A DNA stretch of 6,570 nucleotides from Candidatus Methanogasteraceae archaeon UBA261 (lineage in GTDB: Archaea; Halobacteriota; Methanosarcinia; Methanosarcinales; Methanogasteraceae), in NCBI GenBank assembly GCA_002506015.1, contig DAWR01000116.1:1-6570 (forward strand). The letters are read 5' to 3'. This document shows, one piece after another, positions 1-6,386 of this stretch. The notes below the pieces were generated by a model that was not told where the DNA came from, ran no database searches, and was given only the letters and a program-made list of their open reading frames with translations. The position numbers and the translations under genes are program-made. Each line of letters opens with the position of its first letter. Position 1 is the stretch's first letter.

Positions 1-2631
1 AATCACAACGACCGCACCGTTAACCTCGATCACGTCCACTGCCCGTCCGCCAAGAACAACCTCCCGCTCGATTGCAACCGAATCCGCAGGAACCACAAAC
101 GTCTCCGAACCGACCGCAATTCGTATCGTTTTACTCTGCGCCTCTTGCGCAACAACACCCGGATCGATTTCGGATAGTGCTTTAACGATCTTCCCGGCGT
201 CCTTTCTGAAGATCGGACCGAGCACCTTCATGTCTGGCTTGACACCGACTGCACGGTGCTCAAAATCAGGTGTGCCAGTGATGACCTGCACTGGCGTGTT
301 CGCTGCACCTGCGATATCGGAGCAGTCGAAGATTGCATCTGTGTATATCTTGATATCATCCAGCGGAGCGTTCAATGCCATCCCGTGCTCTGATTTGTAT
401 CTCCGAATCGCCCATGCGATATCTCTGATCCGCTCGCCCTCTTGCTCGATACCCAAATCGATCATGGATTCGTCTGCGGTGGGCCATAAAGCGGCGTGCA
501 CGCTGCCCGTTGTCTTGAGGTATGAGTACACCTCCTCTGAGAAGAACGGTGTTATCGGCGCGAGGAGTCGTGCGAGCGAGTCGATTATCAGCCCGAGCGT
601 CTGCCGCGCCGCCTGCTGATTGTGCGACGGCTCGCCGTACAGCCGGTGCTTGACGAGTTCGATGTAATGATCGGCGAGAATGTCCCATGCAAATGACCGG
701 ATCATCTTCAATGTGAGATCAAACTGGTAATTCTCCATTGCATCGGTCGCATCCACGATCAGCGAGTTAAGTTTGCTGATAATCCATCGGTCAATTGTCG
801 TGAGCGAATCCTTATCGATATCTCCGATATCCCCGACGCCTTCGGTGTGCGGCAGCGAAAACCTGATGATGCTCCACATCTTCTGCTGAAACCGGGACGC
901 AGCAACAACATCTTTCCATCTGAACATGATGTCGGAGCCTGTTGTACCCCCGATTGCTGCCCACTGCCTGAATGCGTCAGCGCCGTACTGATCAGTCACC
1001 TCTTCCGGTGCGATGATGTTGTCCAGCGACTTGCTCATCTTGTGCCCGTCCTCTCCGAAGACCATGCCGTTGACCAGAATCGCATCCCATGGTCTCTTCC
1101 CTGTGAGTGCATGCGTTCTGAGAATTGTGTAGAACGCCCACGTGCGGATGATATCGTGCCCCTGCGGTCTGAGTTGCGCCGGAACTTTGAGCTCCCGTCC
1201 GAAGACCCAGCCCGAGACCGCCATTGCGGAGAGCGACGAGTCCATCCAGGTGTCGAGAACGTCCGCTTCAGCTTCAAAATCCTCTGAACCGCATTCACAT
1301 GGCTCCGGAGGGTTTGATTCGGTTGGATCGAGGGGTAACCACTCCTCCTTTGCAACAACAATCTTCCCGCAGCCCTTGCAGTACCAGACCGGAATCGGGG
1401 TTGCAAAGAGCCGCTGCCGTGATATGCACCAGTCCCACTCCATGCTCTTTGTCCAGTTCTCAAGCCGTATCAACATGTGCGCCGGAACCCAATCGATCTC
1501 ATCAGCGGTGCTGAGAATCTCGTTCTGATCGACCTTTACGTACCACTGTCTCTCTGATAAGATCTCAATTGGGGTTCCGCACCGCCAGCACGCCCCGACA
1601 CTCTGCTCCAGTGGTTCCTGCTTGTAGAGCAGTCCCTCCGATTCGAGATCTGATAGGATCGCTTTTCTGCAATCGGCAAGATTCATTCCTTTGTATTTTT
1701 CTGTGACCGATGTCATGATCCCATCGCGGTCGATTGCCATGCGGAGTGGGAGATTGTGCTCGATCCACCACCTCACATCCTGCTTGTCACCGAACGTGCA
1801 GATCATGACAACACCGGTACCGAATGCGGGATCCACCTCCTCATCAGCGATCACAGGAACATCATAATTGAAGAGCGGGACACTGATTGTGCCCCCGACA
1901 AAGCGTGTGAACCGCTTGTCATCGGGATGCACGGCAACCGCAACGCATGCAGGCAGCAACTCGGGTCTGGTGGTCGCAATCTCCAGATTCTGGCTACCGT
2001 TACCATCATCACCGCAATCTCCTGCACCGAAGCAGAGATAGTTGAGATACGTCTCACGATCCTCATACTCAACCTCGGCAAATGCGATCGCTGTTCCACA
2101 TCTCGGGCACCAGTTCACAGGTCCCTCGCGCTGGTAGATCCGCCCGTCAGCATACATCCGCACAAACGACTTCTGGGTCATGCTGTAATACGTCGGATCC
2201 ATCGTCACGTACTCACAGTTCCAGTCAATGGAGAATCCGAGACCTTTCATCGTATCCTTCATCTTCCGTATGTTTTTCAAGGTCAATTCCTTGCAGAGGT
2301 TACGAAACTCAGATCGGGGGATCTGATGTCTTGTGATTCCGTGCGTCTCCTCCACCTTGACCTCGGTCGGCAGCCCATGGCAGTCCCATCCCTGCGGAAA
2401 CATCACGTTGTAGCCCCTCATCCGTTTATATCTTGCCACAAAATCAATGTAACACCAATTCAATGAATTTCCGATGTGAAGATTGCCTGTGGGATACGGA
2501 GGTGGCGTATCAATGATATACTGCGGTTTATCGGACTCCCAGTCGAATCGATAGACGCTTCCGTCGGTATTCGACCTCCATTTCTGTTCTACTGTCTTAT
2601 GATCGTATTCCTTTGGAAGTGTGTCCTGCAT
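1..2631 (-). CDS. valS: Valyl-tRNA synthetase (ValRS), C-terminus cut by window edge
   Basis: Cytoplasmic class Ia synthetase that joins valine to tRNA(Val) using ATP and edits mischarged threonine. Translating the minus strand gives 877 codons with no stop. The Rossmann fold starts with PPPYPTGNLHIGN at residues 43-55, where HIGN is the HIGH motif. KMSKS is at 531-535. The editing domain carries TTRPELL at 220-226. Cysteine pairs C175/C178 and C348/C351, and a second cluster C418/C421/C445/C447, look like the zinc ribbons of archaeal ValRS. DVLDTWMDSS (457-466) is conserved in the family. The anticodon-binding domain begins near residue 614, followed by a small C-terminal domain. Archaeal ValRS are roughly 860-890 residues, so few codons should be missing. 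I chose ATG 2631 because GGAG (2641-2638) lies 6 nt upstream. In-frame ATGs at 2637 and 2646 are alternatives, and 2646 would suit a leaderless transcript. No frameshift or lost motif is seen. It is transcribed away from sepS. Confidence 0.97.
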   Translation of the reverse strand, partial: MQDTLPKEYDHKTVEQKWRSNTDGSVYRFDWESDKPQYIIDTPPPYPTGNLHIGNSLNWCYIDFVARYKRMRGYNVMFPQGWDCHGLPTEVKVEETHGITRHQIPRSEFRNLCKELTLKNIRKMKDTMKGLGFSIDWNCEYVTMDPTYYSMTQKSFVRMYADGRIYQREGPVNWCPRCGTAIAFAEVEYEDRETYLNYLCFGAGDCGDDGNGSQNLEIATTRPELLPACVAVAVHPDDKRFTRFVGGTISVPLFNYDVPVIADEEVDPAFGTGVVMICTFGDKQDVRWWIEHNLPLRMAIDRDGIMTSVTEKYKGMNLADCRKAILSDLESEGLLYKQEPLEQSVGACWRCGTPIEILSERQWYVKVDQNEILSTADEIDWVPAHMLIRLENWTKSMEWDWCISRQRLFATPIPVWYCKGCGKIVVAKEEWLPLDPTESNPPEPCECGSEDFEAEADVLDTWMDSSLSAMAVSGWVFGRELKVPAQLRPQGHDIIRTWAFYTILRTHALTGKRPWDAILVNGMVFGEDGHKMSKSLDNIIAPEEVTDQYGADAFRQWAAIGGTTGSDIMFRWKDVVAASRFQQKMWSIIRFSLPHTEGVGDIGDIDKDSLTTIDRWIISKLNSLIVDATDAMENYQFDLTLKMIRSFAWDILADHYIELVKHRLYGEPSHNQQAARQTLGLIIDSLARLLAPITPFFSEEVYSYLKTTGSVHAALWPTADESMIDLGIEQEGERIRDIAWAIRRYKSEHGMALNAPLDDIKIYTDAIFDCSDIAGAANTPVQVITGTPDFEHRAVGVKPDMKVLGPIFRKDAGKIVKALSEIDPGVVAQEAQSKTIRIAVGSETFVVPADSVAIEREVVLGGRAVDVIEVNGAVVVI

Positions 2632-2637
2632 AGGCAT

Positions 2638-2680
2638 CTCCTGCATTCATTTGATAGGATGATGGTTGATAAAACTTTCC
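2638..2680 (-). promoter_or_regulatory. Putative valS promoter and ribosome binding site
   Basis: Reading the minus strand, GGAAAG directly followed by TTTTATC (2680-2669) resembles an archaeal BRE plus TATA box. A start about 25 nt downstream would fall near 2646, giving a ~15-nt leader that holds GGAG at 2641-2638, 6 nt before ATG 2631. A second TATA-like site, TTTAAAAA (2709-2702), would give a leader of ~50 nt. The choice between them is inference. Confidence 0.4.
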
Positions 2681-2777
2681 TGATTCTGATGGATTCTGTG
2701 GTTTTTAAACAGTACGTGTTTAGCGCTCACCGAACAATAAAGTAGCAACAGTACACGCTCAATAACTCGTGGTAGGA

Positions 2778-2864
2778 ACCACAAGATTACACAGTCTGCG
2801 AAGCAGCGGCGTAGCCATCTCCACAAGATTTCTGTGTTAATCTCGTGTAATCTCGTGGTTTTTT
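2778..2864 (+). repeat. Palindromic dispersed repeat, copy 1 (full length, ends in T6)
   Basis: The ends are inverted repeats: ACCACAAGATTACAC (2778-2792) and GTGTAATCTCGTGGT (2845-2859) pair at 14 of 15 positions. A second copy of the left arm, CCACAAGATT (2821-2830), can also pair with the right arm at 9 of 10 positions. The right part holds an exact 10-bp tandem, TAATCTCGTG, at 2838-2847 and 2848-2857. The palindrome is followed by TTTTTT (2859-2864), so on the plus strand it resembles a hairpin plus T-run terminator. A diverged inverted copy sits at 6510-6570, matching 57 of the 61 aligned bases. The element codes for nothing recognisable and lies between the valS and sepS promoters, where it could stop stray plus-strand transcription into sepS. 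It resembles a MITE-like or REP-like family; I do not recognise it by name. Confidence 0.85.
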
Positions 2865-2883
2865 CGCCTCAGCTAAACACATA

Positions 2884-2896
2884 CAAATCGTTTAAC
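2884..2896 (+). promoter_or_regulatory. Putative sepS promoter (leaderless type)
   Basis: CAAATCG followed by TTTAAC (2891-2896) resembles BRE plus TATA. Its centre lies about 28 nt before ATG 2921, the spacing expected if transcription starts at or next to the start codon. There is no Shine-Dalgarno-like sequence between it and the ATG, which supports a leaderless mRNA. It lies 20 bp past the T6 end of repeat copy 1. Confidence 0.4.
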
Positions 2897-2920
2897 TGTG
2901 ATTGCGACAATCACTGCACA

Positions 2921-4552
2921 ATGAAGTTCGACCCGGATGAGATCAGAAGAAGAGCAGCGCAGGATTTTGAGGCGACATGGAATCTCGGAAGAGAGATAGT
3001 CCCGTCTCCTGCGATCAATGAGAGCTATCCCAGGCTCAGATTCGATTACGGAAAGACGCACCCGATCTTTGAGACGATACACCTCATAAGAAACGCATAT
3101 CTGAGAATGGGGTTCGAGGAGACCATGAACCCGCTCATAGTCGAGGACCGGGACGTGTTTCGCCAGTTCGGTTCGGAGGCACTCGCTGTTCTGGATCGAT
3201 GCTTCTACCTCGCAGGGCTCCCGCGTCCTGATATCGGGCTCTCCGACGAGCGGATCGCGCGGATCAATGATATTGTGGGCAGGAACTTGAGCGCAGATGA
3301 TGTCGATATCGTAAAGGAGGTTCTGCACTCGTACAAGAAGGGGGAGATTGAGGGTGATGACTTGATCCCGGCTCTGGCGGGACGACTCAATTCCGCTGAC
3401 TCGAAGGTTGCTGTGATGATCGACGAGGTCTTTCCTGAGTTCAAGGAACTGGTTCCGGAGCCGACAACAAAGACGCTTCGCAGCCACATGACCTCCGGCT
3501 GGTTCATAACACTCTCGGCACTCGTTTCCAGGCGGGAAGCGCAGCTCAACCTCTTCTCCATCGATCGGTGCTTCAGAAGGGAGCAGTCAGAGGACGCATC
3601 CAGGCTCATGACATATCATTCAGCCTCGTGCGTTGCAATGGGCGAAGATGTCACGGTTGATTATGGAAAGGCGGTATCTCAGGCGCTTTTGTCACAGTTC
3701 GGATTCGAGGAGTTCAGGTTCCAGCCGGATGAGAAGCGGAGCAAGTACTACGTGCCCGACACCCAGATCGAGGTCTATGCGTACCACCCGAAGCTGCGTG
3801 ATTCGGAAGCGGGATCCGCCACAAAGTATTCGGATGGCTGGATCGAGATTGCGACCTTTGGCATGTACTCGCCAATAGCACTCGCCGCTTACGATATCCC
3901 GTACCCTGTGATGAACCTCGGTCTCGGCGTGGAGCGGCTCGCAATGATCCTCTACGACTCTCGCGACGTCAGGCTGCTTACGTATCCACAATTCGGACAG
4001 ACACCAATTTCTGATCCCAAACTCGCAGCATCGGTATCAGTTGTGCAGTCACCTGACACGTACACCGGGCTTGCAATCATGCGCGCAATTGTGCGTGTCT
4101 GCGAGGAGCACGCAGGTGACCCGAGTCCGTGCGAGTTTTCGGCGTGGGAGGGTGAGCTATTCGGGCGCCAGATCAACGTTGCGGTCATTGAGCCAGAGGA
4201 GAATACGAAGCTCTGCGGTCCTGCGGCCATGAATGAAGTGATGGTTCACGATGGCAGCATCCTGGGTGTTCCCAGAATCGAGAAGTGGGATCACGTCTTT
4301 AAAGAGGGCGTACCTGCTGGCTTTCGGTTCATAGATGCGTTCGCCGCGCAGGCAGCGCGTGAGATCGAGGATGCGGCACGGTGCGGCACGGACTGCGAGA
4401 TCAGGGTCAAGGGCGTCAAGGTGCCCTCAGAGATCAATATTGAGATTGAGTCCAATGCGAACCGGTGGATCACATCCAACAACAAGAAGATCGATATCCG
4501 GGGACCTGTATTTACCATGGTGCAAATGGATGTTATGGCAGATATTTCATGA
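2921..4552 (+). CDS. sepS: O-phosphoserine--tRNA(Cys) ligase (SepRS)
   Basis: Class II synthetase, 543 residues, close to the usual ~535-540. It charges tRNA(Cys) with O-phosphoserine; SepCysS (not in this window) then converts Sep-tRNA(Cys) to Cys-tRNA(Cys). The N-terminus MKFDPDEIRRRAAQDFEATW matches the family. Motif 1 lies around HPIFETIHLIRNAYLRMGF (47-65), motif 2 around FRREQSEDASRLMTYHSAS (218-236), and motif 3 at GLGVERLAMILY (334-345). T191, S234 and S236 align, with a constant shift of 3, to the phosphate-binding T188, S231 and S233 that I recall for the A. fulgidus enzyme. The C-terminal part (~360-543) fits the anticodon-binding region. The frame is open upstream to GTG 2834, but those codons lie in the dispersed repeat and homology begins at ATG 2921. 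No Shine-Dalgarno is present. The last 20 bp overlap the convergent sua5 gene. It appears intact. Confidence 0.97.
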   Translation: MKFDPDEIRRRAAQDFEATWNLGREIVPSPAINESYPRLRFDYGKTHPIFETIHLIRNAYLRMGFEETMNPLIVEDRDVFRQFGSEALAVLDRCFYLAGLPRPDIGLSDERIARINDIVGRNLSADDVDIVKEVLHSYKKGEIEGDDLIPALAGRLNSADSKVAVMIDEVFPEFKELVPEPTTKTLRSHMTSGWFITLSALVSRREAQLNLFSIDRCFRREQSEDASRLMTYHSASCVAMGEDVTVDYGKAVSQALLSQFGFEEFRFQPDEKRSKYYVPDTQIEVYAYHPKLRDSEAGSATKYSDGWIEIATFGMYSPIALAAYDIPYPVMNLGLGVERLAMILYDSRDVRLLTYPQFGQTPISDPKLAASVSVVQSPDTYTGLAIMRAIVRVCEEHAGDPSPCEFSAWEGELFGRQINVAVIEPEENTKLCGPAAMNEVMVHDGSILGVPRIEKWDHVFKEGVPAGFRFIDAFAAQAAREIEDAARCGTDCEIRVKGVKVPSEINIEIESNANRWITSNNKKIDIRGPVFTMVQMDVMADIS

Positions 4553-5138
4553 CCCGCTCGTACCCGGCACCTTCACGAAGAATCCGCATATCCACAAGAT
4601 CAACAACGGTTGACGCAATCCCGTAGCGGCATCTGCCGCCGTCAATCACACAATCCACGCCCTCCAGCACATCCTCACAGATCTCGCAGACCTCACGCGC
4701 CGCAGGCTCTCCTGTCCTATTGGCGCTGGTCGATGTAATCGGCGTCTCTGCCATCTCTATCAATTTGAGCGTCATCTCGTGATTCGGATAGCGTATGCCG
4801 ACTCGATCGGAGCCAGCCGCCAGGACATCCGGAACAACCGGCTTTTTCTTGAGGATCACTGTTATTGGTCCGGGAAGGAGCTCTTTGATCAGATTCATCG
4901 TGTCAGAATCGCAGACCGCAACATCCTCGATCATCTCGTAGCCCGAGACCGCAAGCGAGAGCGGCGCGGACAGCGATCGCTTCTTTATCGCAAAGACTTT
5001 CCTAACGGCGTGCCCGGATAGTGCGTCTGCGCCGATGCCGTAGACCGTTTCGGTTGGATAGATCACAACACCGCCGTTTCGTATCTGTTTCGCTGCACTC
5101 TGCATCCGAATGTTCATCGCTTTGGCGGCACCAGACAT
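4533..5138 (-). CDS. sua5: L-threonylcarbamoyladenylate synthase, Sua5/YrdC family (short form)
   Basis: Cytosolic enzyme that makes threonylcarbamoyl-AMP from threonine, bicarbonate and ATP, the donor for t6A37 in ANN-decoding tRNAs; the KEOPS complex transfers it in archaea. The protein has 201 residues, essentially one YrdC-like domain without the extra C-terminal domain of long Sua5 (~340 residues). Family signatures are GGVVIYPTETVYGIGADA (22-39), KKRSLSAPLSLAV (52-64, where most members have a KxR-P-PL form), LLPGPITVILKKK (87-99), RVGIRYPNHE, TPITSTSANRTGEP (132-145) and GIASTVVDL near the C-terminus. ATG 5138 was chosen because a TATA-like box lies about 27 nt upstream; ATGs at 5117 and 5105 are alternatives, and none has a Shine-Dalgarno. 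It converges on sepS with a 20-bp overlap, so it is not co-transcribed with it. The bacterial-type symbols tsaC/ywlC name the same function. Confidence 0.93.
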   Translation of the reverse strand: MSGAAKAMNIRMQSAAKQIRNGGVVIYPTETVYGIGADALSGHAVRKVFAIKKRSLSAPLSLAVSGYEMIEDVAVCDSDTMNLIKELLPGPITVILKKKPVVPDVLAAGSDRVGIRYPNHEMTLKLIEMAETPITSTSANRTGEPAAREVCEICEDVLEGVDCVIDGGRCRYGIASTVVDLVDMRILREGAGYERVMKYLP

Positions 5139-5160
5139 GAGCGATTCAATGAGAATGAAC

Positions 5161-5171
5161 CCTTATTAGAG
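5161..5171 (-). promoter_or_regulatory. Putative sua5 promoter (leaderless type)
   Basis: On the minus strand CTCTAATAAGG (5171-5161) is a TATA-like box whose centre is about 27 nt upstream of ATG 5138. With no Shine-Dalgarno in the 22 nt before the ATG, a leaderless transcript beginning at the start codon is the simplest reading, as for sepS. Confidence 0.35.
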
Positions 5172-5248
5172 TTGAGTTCCGGGCAAGGGCTTTACACTAT
5201 GTACTGGATCGCCACCACACACCCCATCTGGTAACAGACTGATGTGAC

Positions 5249-5551
5249 GCCGGGGGATTGGGATACTATAGCCGCAACGATGGTGTTGGTTGGTCATAAG
5301 CCCCACAATTATGACGATCTTGGAATCCGTCATTCTCTGTGTGGCGGAAACGCTGCATTCACACCATCGTTAGTTCGATTCTCCGGTCTTGGAATACAGC
5401 TGATGGCTCTGGGACCTTGCGAGGTGATGTGAATCCGGGCGGCGTCCAAGACTGTGGTATGGGGTGCCACTGGCTTTGCTACGTAACCTCGAGGCTATCA
5501 GCTCATCAAGAGGTGCAGCTATCGAGTCATACTCGACAACCAGTCATTTTT
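5249..5551 (+). ncRNA. Candidate structured RNA, unknown family
   Basis: This fills most of a 405-base gap with no credible protein gene. Pairings read directly from the sequence: an outer helix 5249-5262/5374-5387 of 14 pairs including G-U; a perfect 11-bp helix AACGATGGTGT 5276-5286/5361-5371; inside it ATGACG/CGTCAT (5311-5316/5328-5333) and a 6-pair hairpin (two G-U) capped by GAAA (5341-5356). A second domain is closed by GTCTTGGA/TCCAAGAC (5386-5393/5445-5452) and holds ACCT-TGCG-AGGT. A third has ACCTC/GAGGT (5486-5490/5510-5514) and TCGAGT-CAT-ACTCGA (5522-5536), followed by a T run. The GAAA loop and T run favour the plus strand. I see no consensus of archaeal SRP RNA, RNase P RNA, 5S rRNA or tRNA. 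It could instead be the remnant of a mobile element. Ends are approximate, and bases 5139-5248 before it show only the sua5 promoter. Confidence 0.45.
5522..5551 (+). terminator. Hairpin with T run, possible 3' end of the candidate RNA
   Basis: TCGAGT (5522-5527) and ACTCGA (5531-5536) form a perfect 6-bp stem with a CAT loop. CAGTCATTTTT follows, with five T at 5547-5551. Archaeal termination uses T runs, so this could end plus-strand transcription. On the minus strand the same hairpin lies 8 nt past the methyltransferase stop codon but has no T run, so it is a weaker terminator for that gene. Confidence 0.3.
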
Positions 5552-6317
5552 CCCCGAGCGCCATGAAAAGAGACGGGTTGTTCGCGATTTTATATGACAG
5601 ACATGCATTCTCATTCTCGTATGCCCGTATCTTTTCAAGGTTATCTACGGATACATTCTTCAGTCCGACTTTGTTAAACATATCTACCACTGCATCCGGG
5701 TTGCTCCCACTAAAAAATGGCAATTGATCCTTTACTTGGGAATAATAACTCGTAAACCTACGTGAACTACGCTTTTCAGTCATGAAAACGATCATCCTGC
5801 CGAGAAATCTCCGTAAACGCATGCTTATTGCAGAGTCGTGCCACATCCCATCAATCAACATGAGTTTACCTCCCGACGTAACAACGCGGCTCCACTCACC
5901 AATTGCAACTCCCGGATTGGGTATCGTCCAGAGGAGGTGCCTGTTTATCACGATATCGAATGTTTCGTCTTCAAAAGGCAAGTTTTCAGCATCACCGTGC
6001 ATAAAATCAACATCCAATCTCATTTTATCGGCGTTGTCCCGTGACTTTTCCAGCATGTGCTTGGATATGTCCACTCCAGTCACATCATGCCCCATTTCCG
6101 CAAAAATCAGGGCTAAAAATCCAGTACCGGTTCCGACATCCAGAATATTGAGCTTCTTATCGGTCTCATCCGTCTTATTTGTCTTATCTGTTCTGATCGC
6201 ATCGTTCAGTGCAGTCTTCCAGATCTGTTTTGCATCGCCCTGCGATTTATACACCGTGTTGCCATAAGTCTGGCTCCTCCAATCCCAATACGACCTGATA
6301 TTACTTTTCGCATTCAT
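5544..6317 (-). CDS. Class I SAM-dependent methyltransferase (Methyltransf_11/UbiE-like)
   Basis: Soluble 257-residue protein predicted to transfer a methyl group from S-adenosylmethionine; the acceptor cannot be told from sequence. The N-terminus has the SYWDWRSQTYGN pattern (9-20) common before the fold. Motif I is ILDVGTGTGFLAL (58-70), the acidic residue after beta-2 is D83 in VTGVDIS, GDAENLPF (108-115) is the adenine-side loop, and FDIVINRHLLW (120-130) is motif IV. VTSGGKLMLIDG (147-158) is the post-motif strand. A Thr/Asp/Lys-rich insert (44-55) comes from a 9-bp tandem repeat. I chose ATG 6317 because GTGAT, complementary to the 3' end of archaeal 16S rRNA, lies 5 nt upstream (6327-6323). 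A TTG at 6323 overlaps that site and is less likely. It is single and not in an operon: the candidate RNA lies downstream and AT-rich DNA upstream. The gene is visibly AT-richer than valS and sepS, which may mean separate acquisition (inference). Confidence 0.9.
   Translation of the reverse strand: MNAKSNIRSYWDWRSQTYGNTVYKSQGDAKQIWKTALNDAIRTDKTNKTDETDKKLNILDVGTGTGFLALIFAEMGHDVTGVDISKHMLEKSRDNADKMRLDVDFMHGDAENLPFEDETFDIVINRHLLWTIPNPGVAIGEWSRVVTSGGKLMLIDGMWHDSAISMRLRRFLGRMIVFMTEKRSSRRFTSYYSQVKDQLPFFSGSNPDAVVDMFNKVGLKNVSVDNLEKIRAYENENACLSYKIANNPSLFMALGEK
6153..6188 (-). repeat. Four 9-bp in-frame tandem units inside the methyltransferase gene
   Basis: Reading the minus strand, the units are GATAAGACA, AATAAGACG, GATGAGACC and GATAAGAAG, coding DKT, NKT, DET and DKK (residues 44-55). 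The array lies just before the first beta strand and motif I, so it lengthens a polar surface linker rather than the core. A multiple of 3 keeps the frame under unit gain or loss. Confidence 0.85.
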
Positions 6318-6322
6318 TAGCA

Positions 6323-6368
6323 ATCACTTTCCATATCGTAGCAGCAAGTAGTTGATTATTTATTAATA
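6323..6368 (-). promoter_or_regulatory. Putative methyltransferase promoter and ribosome binding site
   Basis: The AT-rich tract 6352-6370 reads TATTAATAAATA on the minus strand, a strong TATA candidate. A start about 25 nt downstream would fall near 6335, giving an ~18-nt leader that contains GTGAT (6327-6323) ahead of ATG 6317. The same tract is TATA-like on the plus strand, about 25 nt before ATG 6387, so it could drive divergent transcription. Confidence 0.45.
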
Positions 6369-6386
6369 TTATGAGTAACTATTACG

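Noticed and set aside
1756..2466. Plus-strand open frame of 236 codons opposite valS
   Set aside because: It lies entirely antisense to the conserved ValRS catalytic and editing domains, shows no domain of its own, and is explained by codon bias of the true gene.
2778..2864. CRISPR array
   Set aside because: The repeats are palindromic arms and a 10-bp tandem in one short element, with no regular spacers and no cas genes nearby.
2834..2920. Upstream extension of sepS to GTG 2834 (29 extra residues)
   Set aside because: The extra codons lie in the dispersed repeat and the sepS promoter region, and resemblance to SepRS proteins begins at ATG 2921.
2873..3487. Minus-strand open frame of 204 codons opposite sepS
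   Set aside because: It is antisense to conserved SepRS sequence with no recognisable domain, so it is a shadow of sepS.
5371..5386. GTTCGATTC as the T arm of a tRNA
   Set aside because: The flanks GTTAG and CTCCG do not pair, and no acceptor, D or anticodon arm fits at tRNA spacing on either strand.
5249..5551. Archaeal SRP RNA, RNase P RNA or 5S rRNA
   Set aside because: I looked on both strands for the SRP helix 8 motif, the RNase P GAGGAAAGTCC element and 5S core sequence and found none. A divergent member cannot be excluded by eye.
5244..5566. Two plus-strand ORFs (62 and 75 codons) across the gap between sua5 and the methyltransferase
   Set aside because: No domain, hydrophobic pattern or ribosome binding site. 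They overlap each other in different frames, and the region is better explained by base pairing.
6321..6323. TTG 6323 as the methyltransferase start
   Set aside because: It overlaps the GTGAT ribosome binding site that is well placed for ATG 6317.
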